From contig NZ_QPJM01000019.1 in the NCBI RefSeq assembly GCF_003337575.1, positions 1 through 64,000 of the forward strand: 64,000 nt of DNA, in the 5' to 3' direction. Position 1 is the first letter of the stretch. Each line of letters opens with the position of its first letter. A model generated the notes under the pieces. The model saw nothing but the letters and a program-made list of their open reading frames with translations, did no database searches and was not told where the DNA came from. A program made the translations under genes and the position numbers. Source of the stretch: Phyllobacterium bourgognense. Lineage in GTDB: Bacteria > Pseudomonadota > Alphaproteobacteria > Rhizobiales > Rhizobiaceae. Shown piece by piece: positions 43,247 to 52,764 of this stretch.

Positions 43247-43248
43247 AA

Positions 43249-44307
43249 TTGAAACTGTCCGAAATCGATACGCCGGCCGTCCTCATTGATATCGATCGCG
43301 CCGAGGCGAACATGCAGCGCTTCCAGGCCTATGCCGACAAACACGAACTGGCGGTGCGTCCGCACATCAAGACACACAAACTGCCGCGTTTTGCCAAGCG
43401 GCAGGTCGAGTTGGGTGCAGTCGGCATAACCTGCCAGAAACTTGGCGAGGCAGAAGTCATGGCCGACGCAGGACTGACCGATATCTTTCTGCCCTACAAC
43501 ATTATCGGCAAAGCGAAACTCGGTCGTCTGTTGGCATTGAATGAACGTGTCAAGCTTGCTGTAACCGCGGACAGCGACGTTACCGTACGCGGTCTTTCAG
43601 AAACGTTCAACGATGCGCCAAAGCCGCTCACCGTACTGGTAGAGTGCGACACCGGCATGGGACGTTGCGGCGTACAATCGCCCGATGAAGCTGTTGCGCT
43701 GGCAAAACTGATCGATGCTGCAGGTGGCCTGCGTTTTGCAGGCTTCATGACTTATCCGAAGACCGGTGCGATTGTCGAAAATGAGGCTTTTCTGTCTGCT
43801 GCCAAAGAAAAGGCCATCGCTGCTGGACTCGATCCGCGCATCATTTCCAATGGCGGTTCTCCGGATATGTGGCGGGCACATGAAGTCAAGAGCGCCACGG
43901 AACATCGACCTGGCACGTATATCTACATGGACCGCTTTCAAGTCGCGAAAGGGGTCGGCACATGGGACGATTGTGCGCTCACAGTACTCGCAACGGTGAT
44001 CAGCCGCCCGACGGAAAATCGAGCGATCATCGATGCCGGTTCTAAGGCACTTACCAGCGATACATTTGGCATGGATGGATTTGGGTATAGTGTTGACTAC
44101 CCGGACGCAGTGATCACCTCACTCAGCGAGGAGCATGGAGCCATCGATCTTTCGGCGTGCAAAGACAAGCCCCGGATCGGCGATCGGCTTCGTATCATAC
44201 CCAATCACGCCTGCGTCGTCTCGAATCTGTTCGATGAGGTCGTGCTGATTTCGGGCAACGAAGTGGTAAAGATTGAGCCTGTCGCTGCACGGGGCCGCGT
44301 CGATTAA
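43249..44307 (+). CDS. D-serine dehydratase / D-threonine aldolase-like PLP enzyme
   Basis: A 352-residue fold type III PLP enzyme. No ATG fits; a TTG at 43249 with a GGAGA site is chosen and a TTG at 43243 is the alternative. The PLP lysine is in RPHIKTHK (about K41) and the phosphate site near ISNGGSPD. The C-terminal metal site reads NHAC (His-x-Cys). His/Cys is the zinc pair known in eukaryotic-type D-serine dehydratase, while classical D-threonine aldolases have His-x-Asp. This favours a dehydratase-type role, with RidA nearby to clear the enamine product, but related bacterial enzymes with His-x-Cys are often simply labelled D-threonine aldolase. Confidence 0.8.
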   Translation: MKLSEIDTPAVLIDIDRAEANMQRFQAYADKHELAVRPHIKTHKLPRFAKRQVELGAVGITCQKLGEAEVMADAGLTDIFLPYNIIGKAKLGRLLALNERVKLAVTADSDVTVRGLSETFNDAPKPLTVLVECDTGMGRCGVQSPDEAVALAKLIDAAGGLRFAGFMTYPKTGAIVENEAFLSAAKEKAIAAGLDPRIISNGGSPDMWRAHEVKSATEHRPGTYIYMDRFQVAKGVGTWDDCALTVLATVISRPTENRAIIDAGSKALTSDTFGMDGFGYSVDYPDAVITSLSEEHGAIDLSACKDKPRIGDRLRIIPNHACVVSNLFDEVVLISGNEVVKIEPVAARGRVD

Positions 44308-44345
44308 GGGCTTTTGGCCGTTCCGCGCAGGGAAAGGATGTTTCT

Positions 44346-45677
44346 TCAGGCCGGAAACCCGTTGTCGGGTGCGGCGAGCAAGGCAGTGTCTTCCGCATAG
44401 GCATCCAGAAACTCTTGCTCTGAAGCCGCATTGCCGAACCATGGTCCCATCCCATACGTACAGCCGCAGTCGATAAGCGGCGCAAGGACCGCATGATGTT
44501 CGATACCCACCGCAAGGCTGAACATCTCCAGCTCGGTGGCTAGTCTACAAACAGAGCGCAATATGGTTCGCTCTGGTCCGGGATGCTCGATATTTCGCTG
44601 CAAAGCCGGCCGGATAACCAATGTTTCGGATCTGACAGACGACAATTTACTCAGACCGGCGCTGACAATTGCATAGTCAACAGCCAGACGGAAACCCAGA
44701 TCCCGCAATTTGCCGAGTGCTCGCAGAATTTGCGGATCGTCAAGTGCTCCGGCATTTTTCAATATAACGAAAACGACCTCTCCATCCTTGATCGACCATT
44801 CTCTTTGGAGTTCCGTTACCCGTTCGACAAAAAGTGGATCGATCAGCTGGACCAGCGAAAGTACAATGCAGACCGGCAATTTGCGCTGGGGATTCCGCAT
44901 CTTGAAACGATGCAAAAACTCGAACGATCGCGAAATAGCAAAGAGGCCTACATCCCGTATGTATCCGTTTTTTTCAAACACAGAAAAGAATCTATTTTGC
45001 CTGATGGGGCCTAACTGGGGATGCTGCCAGACAGCTAACGCTTGAACGCCCTCGATACTTCCCGTCTTCAGCATGACAATGGGCTGGAACTCTAAAACGA
45101 ACTCTCCATTCGCAATAGATCGCGCGATGTCGCCACGAAATTCCAGCGCTTCACGTAAATCCTGGATAATTTCAGGATTGTACCAGATGGCATCTTCGCT
45201 ACGCGTCTCTTCGGCATGGTAAAGAGCCCCGTTCGCACGGCGCAGCAACATATCGAACCTGTCCCTCTCATTCTGCCTGGAACTAACCGAAGCAGAAATA
45301 TCTGCGGACACGTTCATGCCATCATCGTCGTGCGGAGCGCGCATCCATTCGAGAACCTGCCGCATACGCACGCTATCGAGGCCCTCGTCGCTGGCATAGA
45401 GGCACGCGATCTCGCTATCGTTGATGCAACCGACAACACTGCCTTCAAGTTCCTTTTCCACAATGGCAATATTGCGTGCCATGATCCGGGCCAAGGCGAC
45501 ATCTCCCATGATCCCGCCAATATGGTGATAGTTGCGGACCTTGATCAAAACCAAATCGACACGGCCTGGTTTGCCCGTCGAAGAAAGACTGTCAGGATCG
45601 CTGCCGATATCGTCGTCTTGAGCGGACCATAACCGATCTCGTAAAATCCGAAACGGCTGGCAGGATGGAGAAGGCAC
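44346..45677 (-). CDS. Degenerate GGDEF-EAL (c-di-GMP pseudoenzyme) protein abutting repC
   Basis: A 443-residue protein whose GTG start directly follows the repC TGA stop. The N-terminal half looks like a worn GGDEF domain: the place of GG(D/E)EF reads NDSEIACLY, and the family ending RANGALYHAEE is kept. The C-terminal half is EAL-like (VLEFQPIVMLKTGSIEGVQALAVWQHP), but EAL is replaced by QAL, the Asn of the VNLS strand by Val, DDFG by DYAI, and the later AEGVE and QGY pieces by AVGIE and MGP. All metal and catalytic residues thus appear lost, so c-di-GMP turnover is unlikely; ligand binding or protein contacts remain possible. Its place as a fourth cistron of repABC suggests a link to replicon control, which is inference. 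Confidence 0.78.
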   Translation of the reverse strand: MPSPSCQPFRILRDRLWSAQDDDIGSDPDSLSSTGKPGRVDLVLIKVRNYHHIGGIMGDVALARIMARNIAIVEKELEGSVVGCINDSEIACLYASDEGLDSVRMRQVLEWMRAPHDDDGMNVSADISASVSSRQNERDRFDMLLRRANGALYHAEETRSEDAIWYNPEIIQDLREALEFRGDIARSIANGEFVLEFQPIVMLKTGSIEGVQALAVWQHPQLGPIRQNRFFSVFEKNGYIRDVGLFAISRSFEFLHRFKMRNPQRKLPVCIVLSLVQLIDPLFVERVTELQREWSIKDGEVVFVILKNAGALDDPQILRALGKLRDLGFRLAVDYAIVSAGLSKLSSVRSETLVIRPALQRNIEHPGPERTILRSVCRLATELEMFSLAVGIEHHAVLAPLIDCGCTYGMGPWFGNAASEQEFLDAYAEDTALLAAPDNGFPA

Positions 45678-46991
45678 TCACACGTGTTTTTCCCCACCCA
45701 GGGCCTTGATCACCGGAAGCACCGAATATTGGCCGATTTCAGCGCGATCGGTCAGCGCCCTTAGATAGCCTCCCGGCGAACGGATATCATCGATGCGCTG
45801 AAGAATGGCAGCAATCGTGATCGATGCATTGATATCGCCCATGGTTTTGCGCGCCCTCTCCCAAGCATCAGGCGATACACCCAGCATCGATCGGACTAGT
45901 CCCGCCGTCTGCATCAGATCACGCCAGTCCTCAATACCGTCTCGGGAATAATCGATGATTTGCGGGCAAACGCTTAACACGGCCTCCAGCGGCATCGGAA
46001 CCGATTTCGTTTCAAGATCAGGCCAATCACCGGCCGGACCGCCCTCACCGCGGTTTTTATTTCGCCGGACCGCTTCCAAGCGATTTCTCATATTGTTCAG
46101 CGCAACTATTCGCCTGGGCTCGTTGTTTTCAGATTGCAGCTCAGCAGAGCGCTTCTGGCCGGTTTCTTTGGCCCTTTCAAATGGGTGATCTATATTTGAA
46201 TTCTGAATATGGTGCTCAAAGGAAGAGTCACTGGCGCTCATTTCTTTATCTGAAAGAGATTCCAGATAGGATTTCTCAACTCTCTCTCTCAATCTTGCAA
46301 GGGCATCACACCGCACCCGCAGTACCTCCAGAGGCAGGTGCCTGCTTACTCGTCCCGAAAGCGCCGCCAGCTCATCTGCGTATGTTTCCCAATCACCCGC
46401 ACGTTCCTCGCCAAGCCCGGCATCTATGGTCTTGGATACGTCCCGCAGATGGATGGTGATTTCGCTGCGGACGCGATGAACGGCTCGCGCGAGATCCCTA
46501 GCTTGAACCGCATGGGCCTCGATTTCGCCTGCCCGTAGCGCCAGCGGCGAAAGGTCGAAGCCAAAAGCATGTTCGATCTCGCCGGTTTCGCCGCGCCGCG
46601 CATAACGTTTGCCATTGGGACTGTCCCGGCGAATGATCAGGCCCGTTTCGACGAGCGCTGAAAGGTGCCTGCGAATTGTCGCAGAGGACATGCCGCGGGT
46701 CCGCAGGGAAAGCTCCGCATTGGATGGAAAGACAATCAGCGGCGCACTGCCGTCCAGCATCGTCTCGGGATAGAAGCTCAATAGTGCTTCCAGAACGGCA
46801 ATTGTGCGGTCCGAGAGAAAAAACGCTGTACGAGCCTCGGTCAATGAACGCAGCAGCGCCCACTTTTCCGGGTGATTTCTGTCAGTACCCGCCAGTTTTT
46901 CGCGGGCCCGTGCTGTCCTTTCTTGCACGGCAAACATGGCGTGCGACAGCGAACGGCCGCCAAACGGCGTCGTTGCAAAACGATCGGTCAT
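45678..46991 (-). CDS. repC: Replication initiator RepC
   Basis: A 437-residue initiator of repABC replicons. The N-terminal winged-helix part has FGGRSLSHAMFAVQE, then the DNA-binding stretch RGMSSATIRRHLSALVETGLIIRRDSPNGKRYARR (98-132). A variable middle (about 240-330) leads to a conserved C-terminal domain (QIIDYSRDGIEDWRDLMQTAGLVRSMLGVSPDAWERA). In this family the origin lies inside repC itself, and RepC acts in cis. Expression is limited by the antisense RNA encoded opposite in the repB-repC gap. It is translated separately from repA-repB but from the same transcript. Confidence 0.96.
   Translation of the reverse strand: MTDRFATTPFGGRSLSHAMFAVQERTARAREKLAGTDRNHPEKWALLRSLTEARTAFFLSDRTIAVLEALLSFYPETMLDGSAPLIVFPSNAELSLRTRGMSSATIRRHLSALVETGLIIRRDSPNGKRYARRGETGEIEHAFGFDLSPLALRAGEIEAHAVQARDLARAVHRVRSEITIHLRDVSKTIDAGLGEERAGDWETYADELAALSGRVSRHLPLEVLRVRCDALARLRERVEKSYLESLSDKEMSASDSSFEHHIQNSNIDHPFERAKETGQKRSAELQSENNEPRRIVALNNMRNRLEAVRRNKNRGEGGPAGDWPDLETKSVPMPLEAVLSVCPQIIDYSRDGIEDWRDLMQTAGLVRSMLGVSPDAWERARKTMGDINASITIAAILQRIDDIRSPGGYLRALTDRAEIGQYSVLPVIKALGGEKHV
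46165..46290. other. Probable replication origin region within repC
   Basis: This stretch of repC is clearly richer in A+T than the flanks and encodes a poorly conserved linker. In repABC replicons oriV is placed in such an AT-rich part of repC. The position is inferred from that rule, not from a recognised iteron. Confidence 0.45.
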
Positions 46992-47086
46992 GGTCCTCTA
47001 CCTCAAGTTGAGGCAATGAAAAGGCCTGCCGAAACGCGTCCGACTCTTGACAAGTCTGGGTGGAAGTGATTCTCTAAAATTGCTAC

Positions 47087-47133
47087 ATTGAAGAGGGCTT
47101 CCGGGGCGGTAACGTTCTGGGGGCCTTTTTTCT
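47087..47133 (+). ncRNA. incA: Antisense RNA (ctRNA/incA) of the repABC locus
   Basis: The repB-repC gap holds, on the opposite strand, a TTGACA box (47047-47052), a TAAAAT-like box (47075-47080, with a rather long spacer) and a rho-independent terminator: GGCTTCC (47096-47102) pairs with GGGGGCC (47119-47125), followed by six T (47126-47131). This is the standard layout of the small counter-transcribed RNA that limits RepC synthesis and causes incompatibility in repABC plasmids. The 5' end is estimated. Confidence 0.8.
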
Positions 47134-47244
47134 TGCCGTTATTTCCTTCGCTTTCGTCCTTTTGAACTGTCCAGAACCGAATTGCGGTTTTGGGGCTTAA
47201 CGCTTACGCAACCAACCGGTTTTGCAACGACTGAAGTCGCAATG

Positions 47245-48318
47245 CTATTTGTCACTTGACCGGCTATTGTAGCGGGCAAGCAATGTCTCGAGCTCCCCCG
47301 TTACGAAGACCGCAAACTCTTGCGGAATATGCTCGGCAAAGGTCAGAACCTGTCTTCCCTTGTCTGAATTCAACTGCGCGATTGCACGGGTGCCTGAGTA
47401 TTTGTTGCCAACGGCCGACTGCATATTGCGCGGCGCCAATGCGACAGGCTCGACGCTTTTCAGGAGCCGCTCGAAGATGCGATTGAAGCGCGCATTGCTG
47501 TCAGCAGCGCTGAATGGCTCCAGCGTGATCTCGTTCAGTGCGGCAGCCTGCGCGTCGCTTGATTTGAGCAACTCGGCAAACCGGACCCAGCGCGGGCGGC
47601 CTATCTTTGGCGCGGGACCGATAGCGCGGACAACCGTGGCGGGTACGGCTGCCGCAACCTGCAGAAACCGCGTCATCTCCGCCTTGTCCAGGGAGAGTGC
47701 ATCCTGGACAAGACCGCGCTCGAAGCCCCGCTCGACAAGATTGCGGGCAAAGAAAGCGCGTTCGATAAAGGATAGATCGCGGCGCTCTGTGTTTTCCTTG
47801 CCCTGCGCCAGGATGAGCTGCACATCGGTGAGATTGCGGACGATAGCCTGCACCGGCCTGGCGATACGCCGAGCAGCGCGCAAGCGGCGATGGCCATAAG
47901 CCGTCTGGTAGTGCCCCTGTTTCTCCGGGTGCGGACGAACCAGGATTGGAACCTGCTGTCCATTTTGCCGGATACTTTCGACCAGTGCCTCGAAGCTGTC
48001 ATCGGATCCGGAATCGTGGCTGAGCCGGTCTTCGATGAATGAGCTCTCAACAAGCGCCGGATCGAGCTCGACGACCCGCTCGCTGCCTTCGAAAGTCTCC
48101 TTCAGCCGCCGTGCATCCTCGATCTCCTTCGATATTCCGCCAAGTGACAGGCCCATCGCCTTGATCGCGCCAGAAGCTGCCCGCTGCTTCAACGGCTCTA
48201 CCGAAGCGCTCTGCTGTATTGGGGGCAACTCGGCTGGCTTCTGCTCGGGCGCCGAATTAGTCTCTACTGTCTCAAACAGTGCCTTGAGTTGATCCCTGCG
48301 ATTCTTGTCGGCCATCAT
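47245..48318 (-). CDS. repB: Partition protein RepB (ParB-like)
   Basis: A 357-residue centromere-binding protein. The N-terminus MADKNRRDQLKALFE is typical of RepB (ATG at 48318 or 48315). The ParB nuclease-fold part reads NGQQVPILVRPHPEKQGHYQTAYGHRRLRAARRI, followed by ENTERRDLSFIERAFFARNLV and a helix-turn-helix region near DALSLDKAEMTRFLQVA. RepB binds parS sites and works with RepA to segregate the replicon. It lies 7 bases after repA. Confidence 0.95.
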   Translation of the reverse strand: MMADKNRRDQLKALFETVETNSAPEQKPAELPPIQQSASVEPLKQRAASGAIKAMGLSLGGISKEIEDARRLKETFEGSERVVELDPALVESSFIEDRLSHDSGSDDSFEALVESIRQNGQQVPILVRPHPEKQGHYQTAYGHRRLRAARRIARPVQAIVRNLTDVQLILAQGKENTERRDLSFIERAFFARNLVERGFERGLVQDALSLDKAEMTRFLQVAAAVPATVVRAIGPAPKIGRPRWVRFAELLKSSDAQAAALNEITLEPFSAADSNARFNRIFERLLKSVEPVALAPRNMQSAVGNKYSGTRAIAQLNSDKGRQVLTFAEHIPQEFAVFVTGELETLLARYNSRSSDK

Positions 48319-48325
48319 CGCACCC

Positions 48326-49597
48326 TCACCCCGGCCTGTTCCAGGCCCTGAAGATCAAGCCCTGAATCTCAGAGTTGACGGAAGTCAGCGATTCAAACGC
48401 GCGGTCATAGGTAGCGCGGGTGAAGCTGTCGCGGGAAACCTCATAAAGCGTCTGCTTGGTCAGGCCTGCATCGGAGAAAGCCGTCGACTTGACCACCGAG
48501 TTCGTCAGCACGCGCTCGCCGAACAGGGAGCGCAGAAAACCTGCGATTTGTTGCTGAGGTGCATCATTGGGTTCGAAGCGCGTAATGAGATAGCGCATGA
48601 AGTCAAAATTGAGTTCACCGCCCGCTTCGCGCACAACGGCGAGAAGATCCGCCGTCATGAACAAGAATTGGCTCATCGAGGCGACATCAAGCATCTGCGG
48701 ATGAACAGTCACCAGCACCGATGTTGCCGCACAAAGCGCGGAAAGCGTCAGGAACCCAAGCTGCGGGGGACAGTCGATGACGACGACATCATAATCATCC
48801 GAAACCGTATCCAAAGCGGCCTGAACACGAGCGAAGAACAATTGCTGCTCGACGCTCTGCGTGCCATGCTGCCGATCCGCCAGCATTTGCGGTGTCGTGT
48901 GTTCGAATTCCTGCAATTCGAGATTGCCGGGGATCAGATCGAGACCATCGAAATAGGTCTTGCAGATGATATCGCGCAATAGCCTCCGTTCGCCATCGTA
49001 ACGAATTGCGCCATAGAGCGTATCATTGCCCGTGAGGTCGAGTTCCGGTTGGTAACCGAAGAGCGCTGACATTGATGCCTGTGGATCAAGATCGACAGCC
49101 AGCACCCGAAACCCCGCCATGGCCAGATGTTGGGCAAGGTGTGCACTCGTCGTTGTCTTGCCGGAGCCACCCTTGAAATTGGTGACCGCGATAACCTGCA
49201 TATGCTCGTTGGCGCCGGGGTCGCGATGCGGAAGGTACGTTTTCGCCTTGGCGCCGCCAGCTTCGGCAAGATGCCGGCGCAGCGCATTGATCTCGGCAAG
49301 TGTATAAAGCCGGCGACCGCCACTTCCGGTTTCCGGCTGCGGGCCCTCGCCCGCGATCGAAAGCTGCCGCAGATAACCGTCCGATACGCCAATCAGCTTC
49401 GCAGCCTCGCCACTGGTGAACTTGCGCAAAGTCTTCTGGGCAGTCGGCGGAAATAACCGATTGCGCATCGCCTGCAACTGCGCTGACAGCATTTCGGCAT
49501 CCGCCGCTATCGCACGGTCGGCCGGCAAGGCAACAGACAGGGACGAATCGCCTTGCAACTGGGCATCCACAGTCCGATGTGTCTGTGCTGTATTCAT
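48326..49597 (-). CDS. repA: Partition ATPase RepA (ParA-like)
   Basis: A 423-residue Walker-type ATPase. The ATG at 49597 gives MNTAQTHRTV; a longer frame has no support. An N-terminal DNA-binding part has KFTSGEAAKLIGVSDGYLRQLS (59-80), as in type Ia ParA. The deviant Walker A is KGGSGKTT (142-149), DLDPQASMSALFGY follows, and YDVVVIDCPPQLGFLTLSAL is the Walker B region. RepA drives partition and represses the repABC promoter, which should lie in the 49598-49863 gap. Confidence 0.95.
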   Translation of the reverse strand: MNTAQTHRTVDAQLQGDSSLSVALPADRAIAADAEMLSAQLQAMRNRLFPPTAQKTLRKFTSGEAAKLIGVSDGYLRQLSIAGEGPQPETGSGGRRLYTLAEINALRRHLAEAGGAKAKTYLPHRDPGANEHMQVIAVTNFKGGSGKTTTSAHLAQHLAMAGFRVLAVDLDPQASMSALFGYQPELDLTGNDTLYGAIRYDGERRLLRDIICKTYFDGLDLIPGNLELQEFEHTTPQMLADRQHGTQSVEQQLFFARVQAALDTVSDDYDVVVIDCPPQLGFLTLSALCAATSVLVTVHPQMLDVASMSQFLFMTADLLAVVREAGGELNFDFMRYLITRFEPNDAPQQQIAGFLRSLFGERVLTNSVVKSTAFSDAGLTKQTLYEVSRDSFTRATYDRAFESLTSVNSEIQGLIFRAWNRPG

Positions 49598-49821
49598 TAT
49601 AGTCACGTGTTCATCCTGCGCGCCTGTTAACAAACTGCCTGCAGCGCTCCGGAATGATGCGCCGATTCGACAGAAAAACCAAAAGGGTAACGCTGGACAA
49701 CAATTTAACGCTGCAGCTCGATACTAACACCGCGAAAACTGTGTAACGCCTATTTAGCCTATTACCCTCAAAAACCGTAACCAAATTGAGGGAAGTACCG
49801 AGTCGCGTCAAGAACTTTATC

Positions 49822-49837
49822 GTTAACGCAATTTAAC
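49822..49837. repeat. Possible parS-like palindrome upstream of repA
   Basis: GTTAACGCAATTTAAC has GTTAA/TTAAC arms and the GTT...AAC frame of repABC parS sites, but its centre is one base off the GC consensus. It is a weak candidate; no better copy was spotted near the operon. Confidence 0.25.
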
Positions 49838-49863
49838 CAATTCATTGGCAAACCGCGTTATTT

Positions 49864-50034
49864 TTACCACTTCTTCTTCTTGCGTTTTTGGTCGGCTGGC
49901 TTGGGCTCGAACAGGTCGCTATCAGGTGCGTCCTTGGTATCCGGAGCCTGCATTTCAGTTGATTTCACTGCTGTTGATTTCGTCTCGGCAGGGGACTTCG
50001 AAGTGGTGTCTTTCAGTGCGAATTTGATCGCCAT
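49864..50034 (-). CDS. Small lysine-rich hypothetical protein
   Basis: A 56-residue polar protein starting MAIKFALKDTTSKSPAE and ending PKPADQKRKKKKW. Ser/Thr/Lys-rich with no hydrophobic part and no known domain; the basic tail could bind nucleic acid. The start at 50034 is preferred over 50091 because the upstream residues look non-coding. It is divergent from the ftsK-like gene and convergent with nothing. It is not recognised as a characterised family. Confidence 0.55.
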   Translation of the reverse strand: MAIKFALKDTTSKSPAETKSTAVKSTEMQAPDTKDAPDSDLFEPKPADQKRKKKKW

Positions 50035-50216
50035 TACAAACTGCTTTCTGATGTGAAAATTGCGGGAACGACAGAATGCTGTCCTTAGCATGGAAGCTAG
50101 ACAATTTGCGCATGAAATCGAGGTGCCCCCGTCAAAAGTAGTGAGTTGTTAACCTTGGTTTTCTATTCAGATGAGGTACCCCTTCGGTAATCTCACATCG
50201 TTCCGCTGCAGGCATC

Positions 50217-52748
50217 ATGCGTATCCCCAGAACAAATTTTCCAGTAAAAGCAGATGAATATGAGTTTGAAAGCAGCGCCGGTGAAGAGTTGGTCCGTGTG
50301 CCGGTTCCGCCGTCGCGTCCGATAGATCTCACCAACGCAAATTCGGGCGCACTTTATGAGAGCGTCGTGGTCAAACGGACGATCGCTCCCACGTCGCCCA
50401 GGCCAGCGTCCGCGGCAGCGCCGGTACCGGTACCGGCAGGCAGATTTGATGTGGGTGCATCGTCCACGCCAATTTCGAAGCGTATGTTTTCGCTATCCGA
50501 GAATGTCCGTTTCACCCGCACACCCGACAGCGAATTCATGAAAAACAAGGGCCCGGCGCCGGCAGAAGTCGCCGTAACGCCAAAGGCGGATGAGAAACGC
50601 CCGGCTTCTGGAAAACCGACGAGAAACCCGGAGGCAATCGTCATACCCCGTCGCGTTCGCGACCTGGAGTCCGGAGGGTCCCTCCTCTTCGGCCAAGTGG
50701 CGGTACCAGCGCAACCTCTCCCAGCAGTCGTCCCGTCGACCCCTGCGCCTGCCGAAGCCATCACGAAAATAAAAGCTTCGCCGTCCGAATGCTCGCCGTT
50801 GGCTTACGTATCGGATTATGCGTACTTCGAATCCGCTGACTTTATCGGAGGGATTGCATCAGTTGCGGCGGCTATCCCCGTCAAGCCAATGCCGAGATTC
50901 AGCCCCGACGAAGTCACCGCTCGCTTCCGCGTGGTTGAGCCCATTGCGGCAACGCTCAAGTCACCGCTCGTGTCGCCGTCGCTCGCCCCGGTGCGCACGG
51001 AATTAAAGCAACAAGTGGAGCCATCGTCGGAAGAGCGCCCGGAAAAGGTTGACACCGTTGATGCGGGTTTGACCGCAATTCCCGAAATTGTTCCCGCTGT
51101 CCCTCCCCAGGGCACCATCAGCCGGCGTCGCGACATAGCGCCCGTGCAACCCCCGCTCCCACCACGGCAGGTTGCGGTCGCGGATACCGTCAAACCACGC
51201 ATTTTCGCTGCCCCGCGCAGTTCTTACGAAAAGCCTCCGGTAACCCTGCTACAACAAGCGGTCACGCATGATGCCGTCACCATCTCGCAGGAAACGCTAG
51301 AGCAGAACGCCGGCCTTCTCGAAAGCGTGCTGGAAGATTTCGGCATCCGCGGCGAGATCATCCATGTGCGCCCCGGTCCCGTCGTCACACTCTATGAGTT
51401 CGAACCTGCGCCAGGCGTGAAATCCTCGCGCGTTATCGGCCTTGCCGACGACATCGCCCGCTCCATGTCTGCGCTGTCCGCTCGTGTCGCTGTTGTTCCC
51501 GGACGCAACGTCATTGGTATTGAATTGCCCAATACGACGCGAGAGACAGTCTATCTTCGCGAAATGGTCGCATCCGAGAATTTTGACAAGACCAGATTTA
51601 AACTCGCACTTTGCCTTGGCAAGACCATCGGCGGTGAGCCTGTAATCGCCGAACTCGCCAAGATGCCGCATCTGCTCGTAGCCGGTACGACCGGTTCCGG
51701 AAAATCGGTCGCCATCAACACAATGATTCTGTCGCTGCTCTACCGGCTCACACCGGAAGAATGCCGTCTGATCATGGTCGATCCGAAAATGCTTGAATTG
51801 TCCATCTATGACGGGATTCCGCATCTTCTTACCCCGGTCGTCACCGATCCAAAGAAGGCAGTGATGGCTCTCAAATGGGCCGTGCGCGAGATGGAAGACC
51901 GCTATAGAAAAATGTCAAAGCTCGGCGTGCGCAATATCGATGGTTTCAACGCCCGCGTTATCAGCGCGAAGGAGAAGGGCGAAACGGTGATGTGCACCGT
52001 GCAAACCGGCTTCGACAAGGGAACCGGCGAAGCTCAATATCAGCAGGAGGCCATGGACCTCACGCCGATGCCCTATATCGTCATCATCGTCGATGAAATG
52101 GCCGACCTGATGATGGTGGCGGGCAAGGATATCGAAGGGGCGATCCAGCGCCTCGCCCAGATGGCGCGTGCCGCCGGCATTCATTTGATCATGGCGACTC
52201 AACGTCCATCGGTCGATGTGATCACCGGTACCATCAAGGCGAATTTTCCCACTCGCATCTCGTTTCAGGTCACATCCAAGATCGACAGCCGCACCATTCT
52301 CGGCGAACAAGGTGCGGAGCAGCTGCTTGGCCAGGGCGACATGCTGCATATGGTCGGTGGCGGCCGTATTTCGCGCGTCCATGGACCTTTCGTTTCAGAC
52401 GAAGAAGTCGAAAAGGTCGTTGCGCATCTGAAGACTCAAGGGCAGCCGGACTATCTCGATACGGTCACGGCCGACGAAAGCGATGAAGAAGCTGCGGACA
52501 GTGACGATAGTGCAGTCTTCGACAAGGGGGCCATGGCTGCAGAAGATGGAAACGAGCTCTACGATCAGGCAGTCAAAGTCATGCTGCGTGACAAAAAATG
52601 CTCGACGTCATACATCCAGCGACGGCTGCAGATCGGCTACAATCGCGCCGCTTCGCTGGTGGAGCGAATGGAAAAGGAAGGGCTGGTTGGCCCCGCCAAT
52701 CATGTCGGCAAGCGCGAGATTCTCAACGTCAACAGGGACACAGCTTAA
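50217..52748 (+). CDS. ftsK: FtsK/SpoIIIE-type DNA translocase without membrane segments
   Basis: An 843-residue DNA pump. The N-terminal 350 residues are Pro/Ala/Val-rich and disordered-looking, with no hydrophobic helix, whereas typical FtsK has four N-terminal membrane segments. The alpha/beta motor is intact: Walker A GTTGSGKS (490-497), [24 protein letters not shown], Walker B IIVDEMAD (D626/E627), [12 protein letters not shown]. The C-terminal gamma domain, which reads orientation sites, runs from [45 protein letters not shown] (about 782-826). It likely helps to clear or resolve replicon DNA at division; being soluble it must be recruited by other means. It lies near repABC but is divergent from it. 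Confidence 0.88.
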   Translation: MRIPRTNFPVKADEYEFESSAGEELVRVPVPPSRPIDLTNANSGALYESVVVKRTIAPTSPRPASAAAPVPVPAGRFDVGASSTPISKRMFSLSENVRFTRTPDSEFMKNKGPAPAEVAVTPKADEKRPASGKPTRNPEAIVIPRRVRDLESGGSLLFGQVAVPAQPLPAVVPSTPAPAEAITKIKASPSECSPLAYVSDYAYFESADFIGGIASVAAAIPVKPMPRFSPDEVTARFRVVEPIAATLKSPLVSPSLAPVRTELKQQVEPSSEERPEKVDTVDAGLTAIPEIVPAVPPQGTISRRRDIAPVQPPLPPRQVAVADTVKPRIFAAPRSSYEKPPVTLLQQAVTHDAVTISQETLEQNAGLLESVLEDFGIRGEIIHVRPGPVVTLYEFEPAPGVKSSRVIGLADDIARSMSALSARVAVVPGRNVIGIELPNTTRETVYLREMVASENFDKTRFKLALCLGKTIGGEPVIAELAKMPHLLVAGTTGSGKSVAINTMILSLLYRLTPEECRLIMVDPKMLELSIYDGIPHLLTPVVTDPKKAVMALKWAVREMEDRYRKMSKLGVRNIDGFNARVISAKEKGETVMCTVQTGFDKGTGEAQYQQEAMDLTPMPYIVIIVDEMADLMMVAGKDIEGAIQRLAQMARAAGIHLIMATQRPSVDVITGTIKANFPTRISFQVTSKIDSRTILGEQGAEQLLGQGDMLHMVGGGRISRVHGPFVSDEEVEKVVAHLKTQGQPDYLDTVTADESDEEAADSDDSAVFDKGAMAAEDGNELYDQAVKVMLRDKKCSTSYIQRRLQIGYNRAASLVERMEKEGLVGPANHVGKREILNVNRDTA

Positions 52749-52764
52749 TCAACGCGGAAGGTTG

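Noticed and set aside
44346-45677. Active c-di-GMP phosphodiesterase
   Set aside because: EAL is QAL and the other metal ligands are also replaced, so activity is not supported.
49598-49863. A clear parS site or repA operator
   Set aside because: Only one off-centre palindrome (GTTAACGCAATTTAAC) was found; it does not fit the repABC parS consensus well enough to name.
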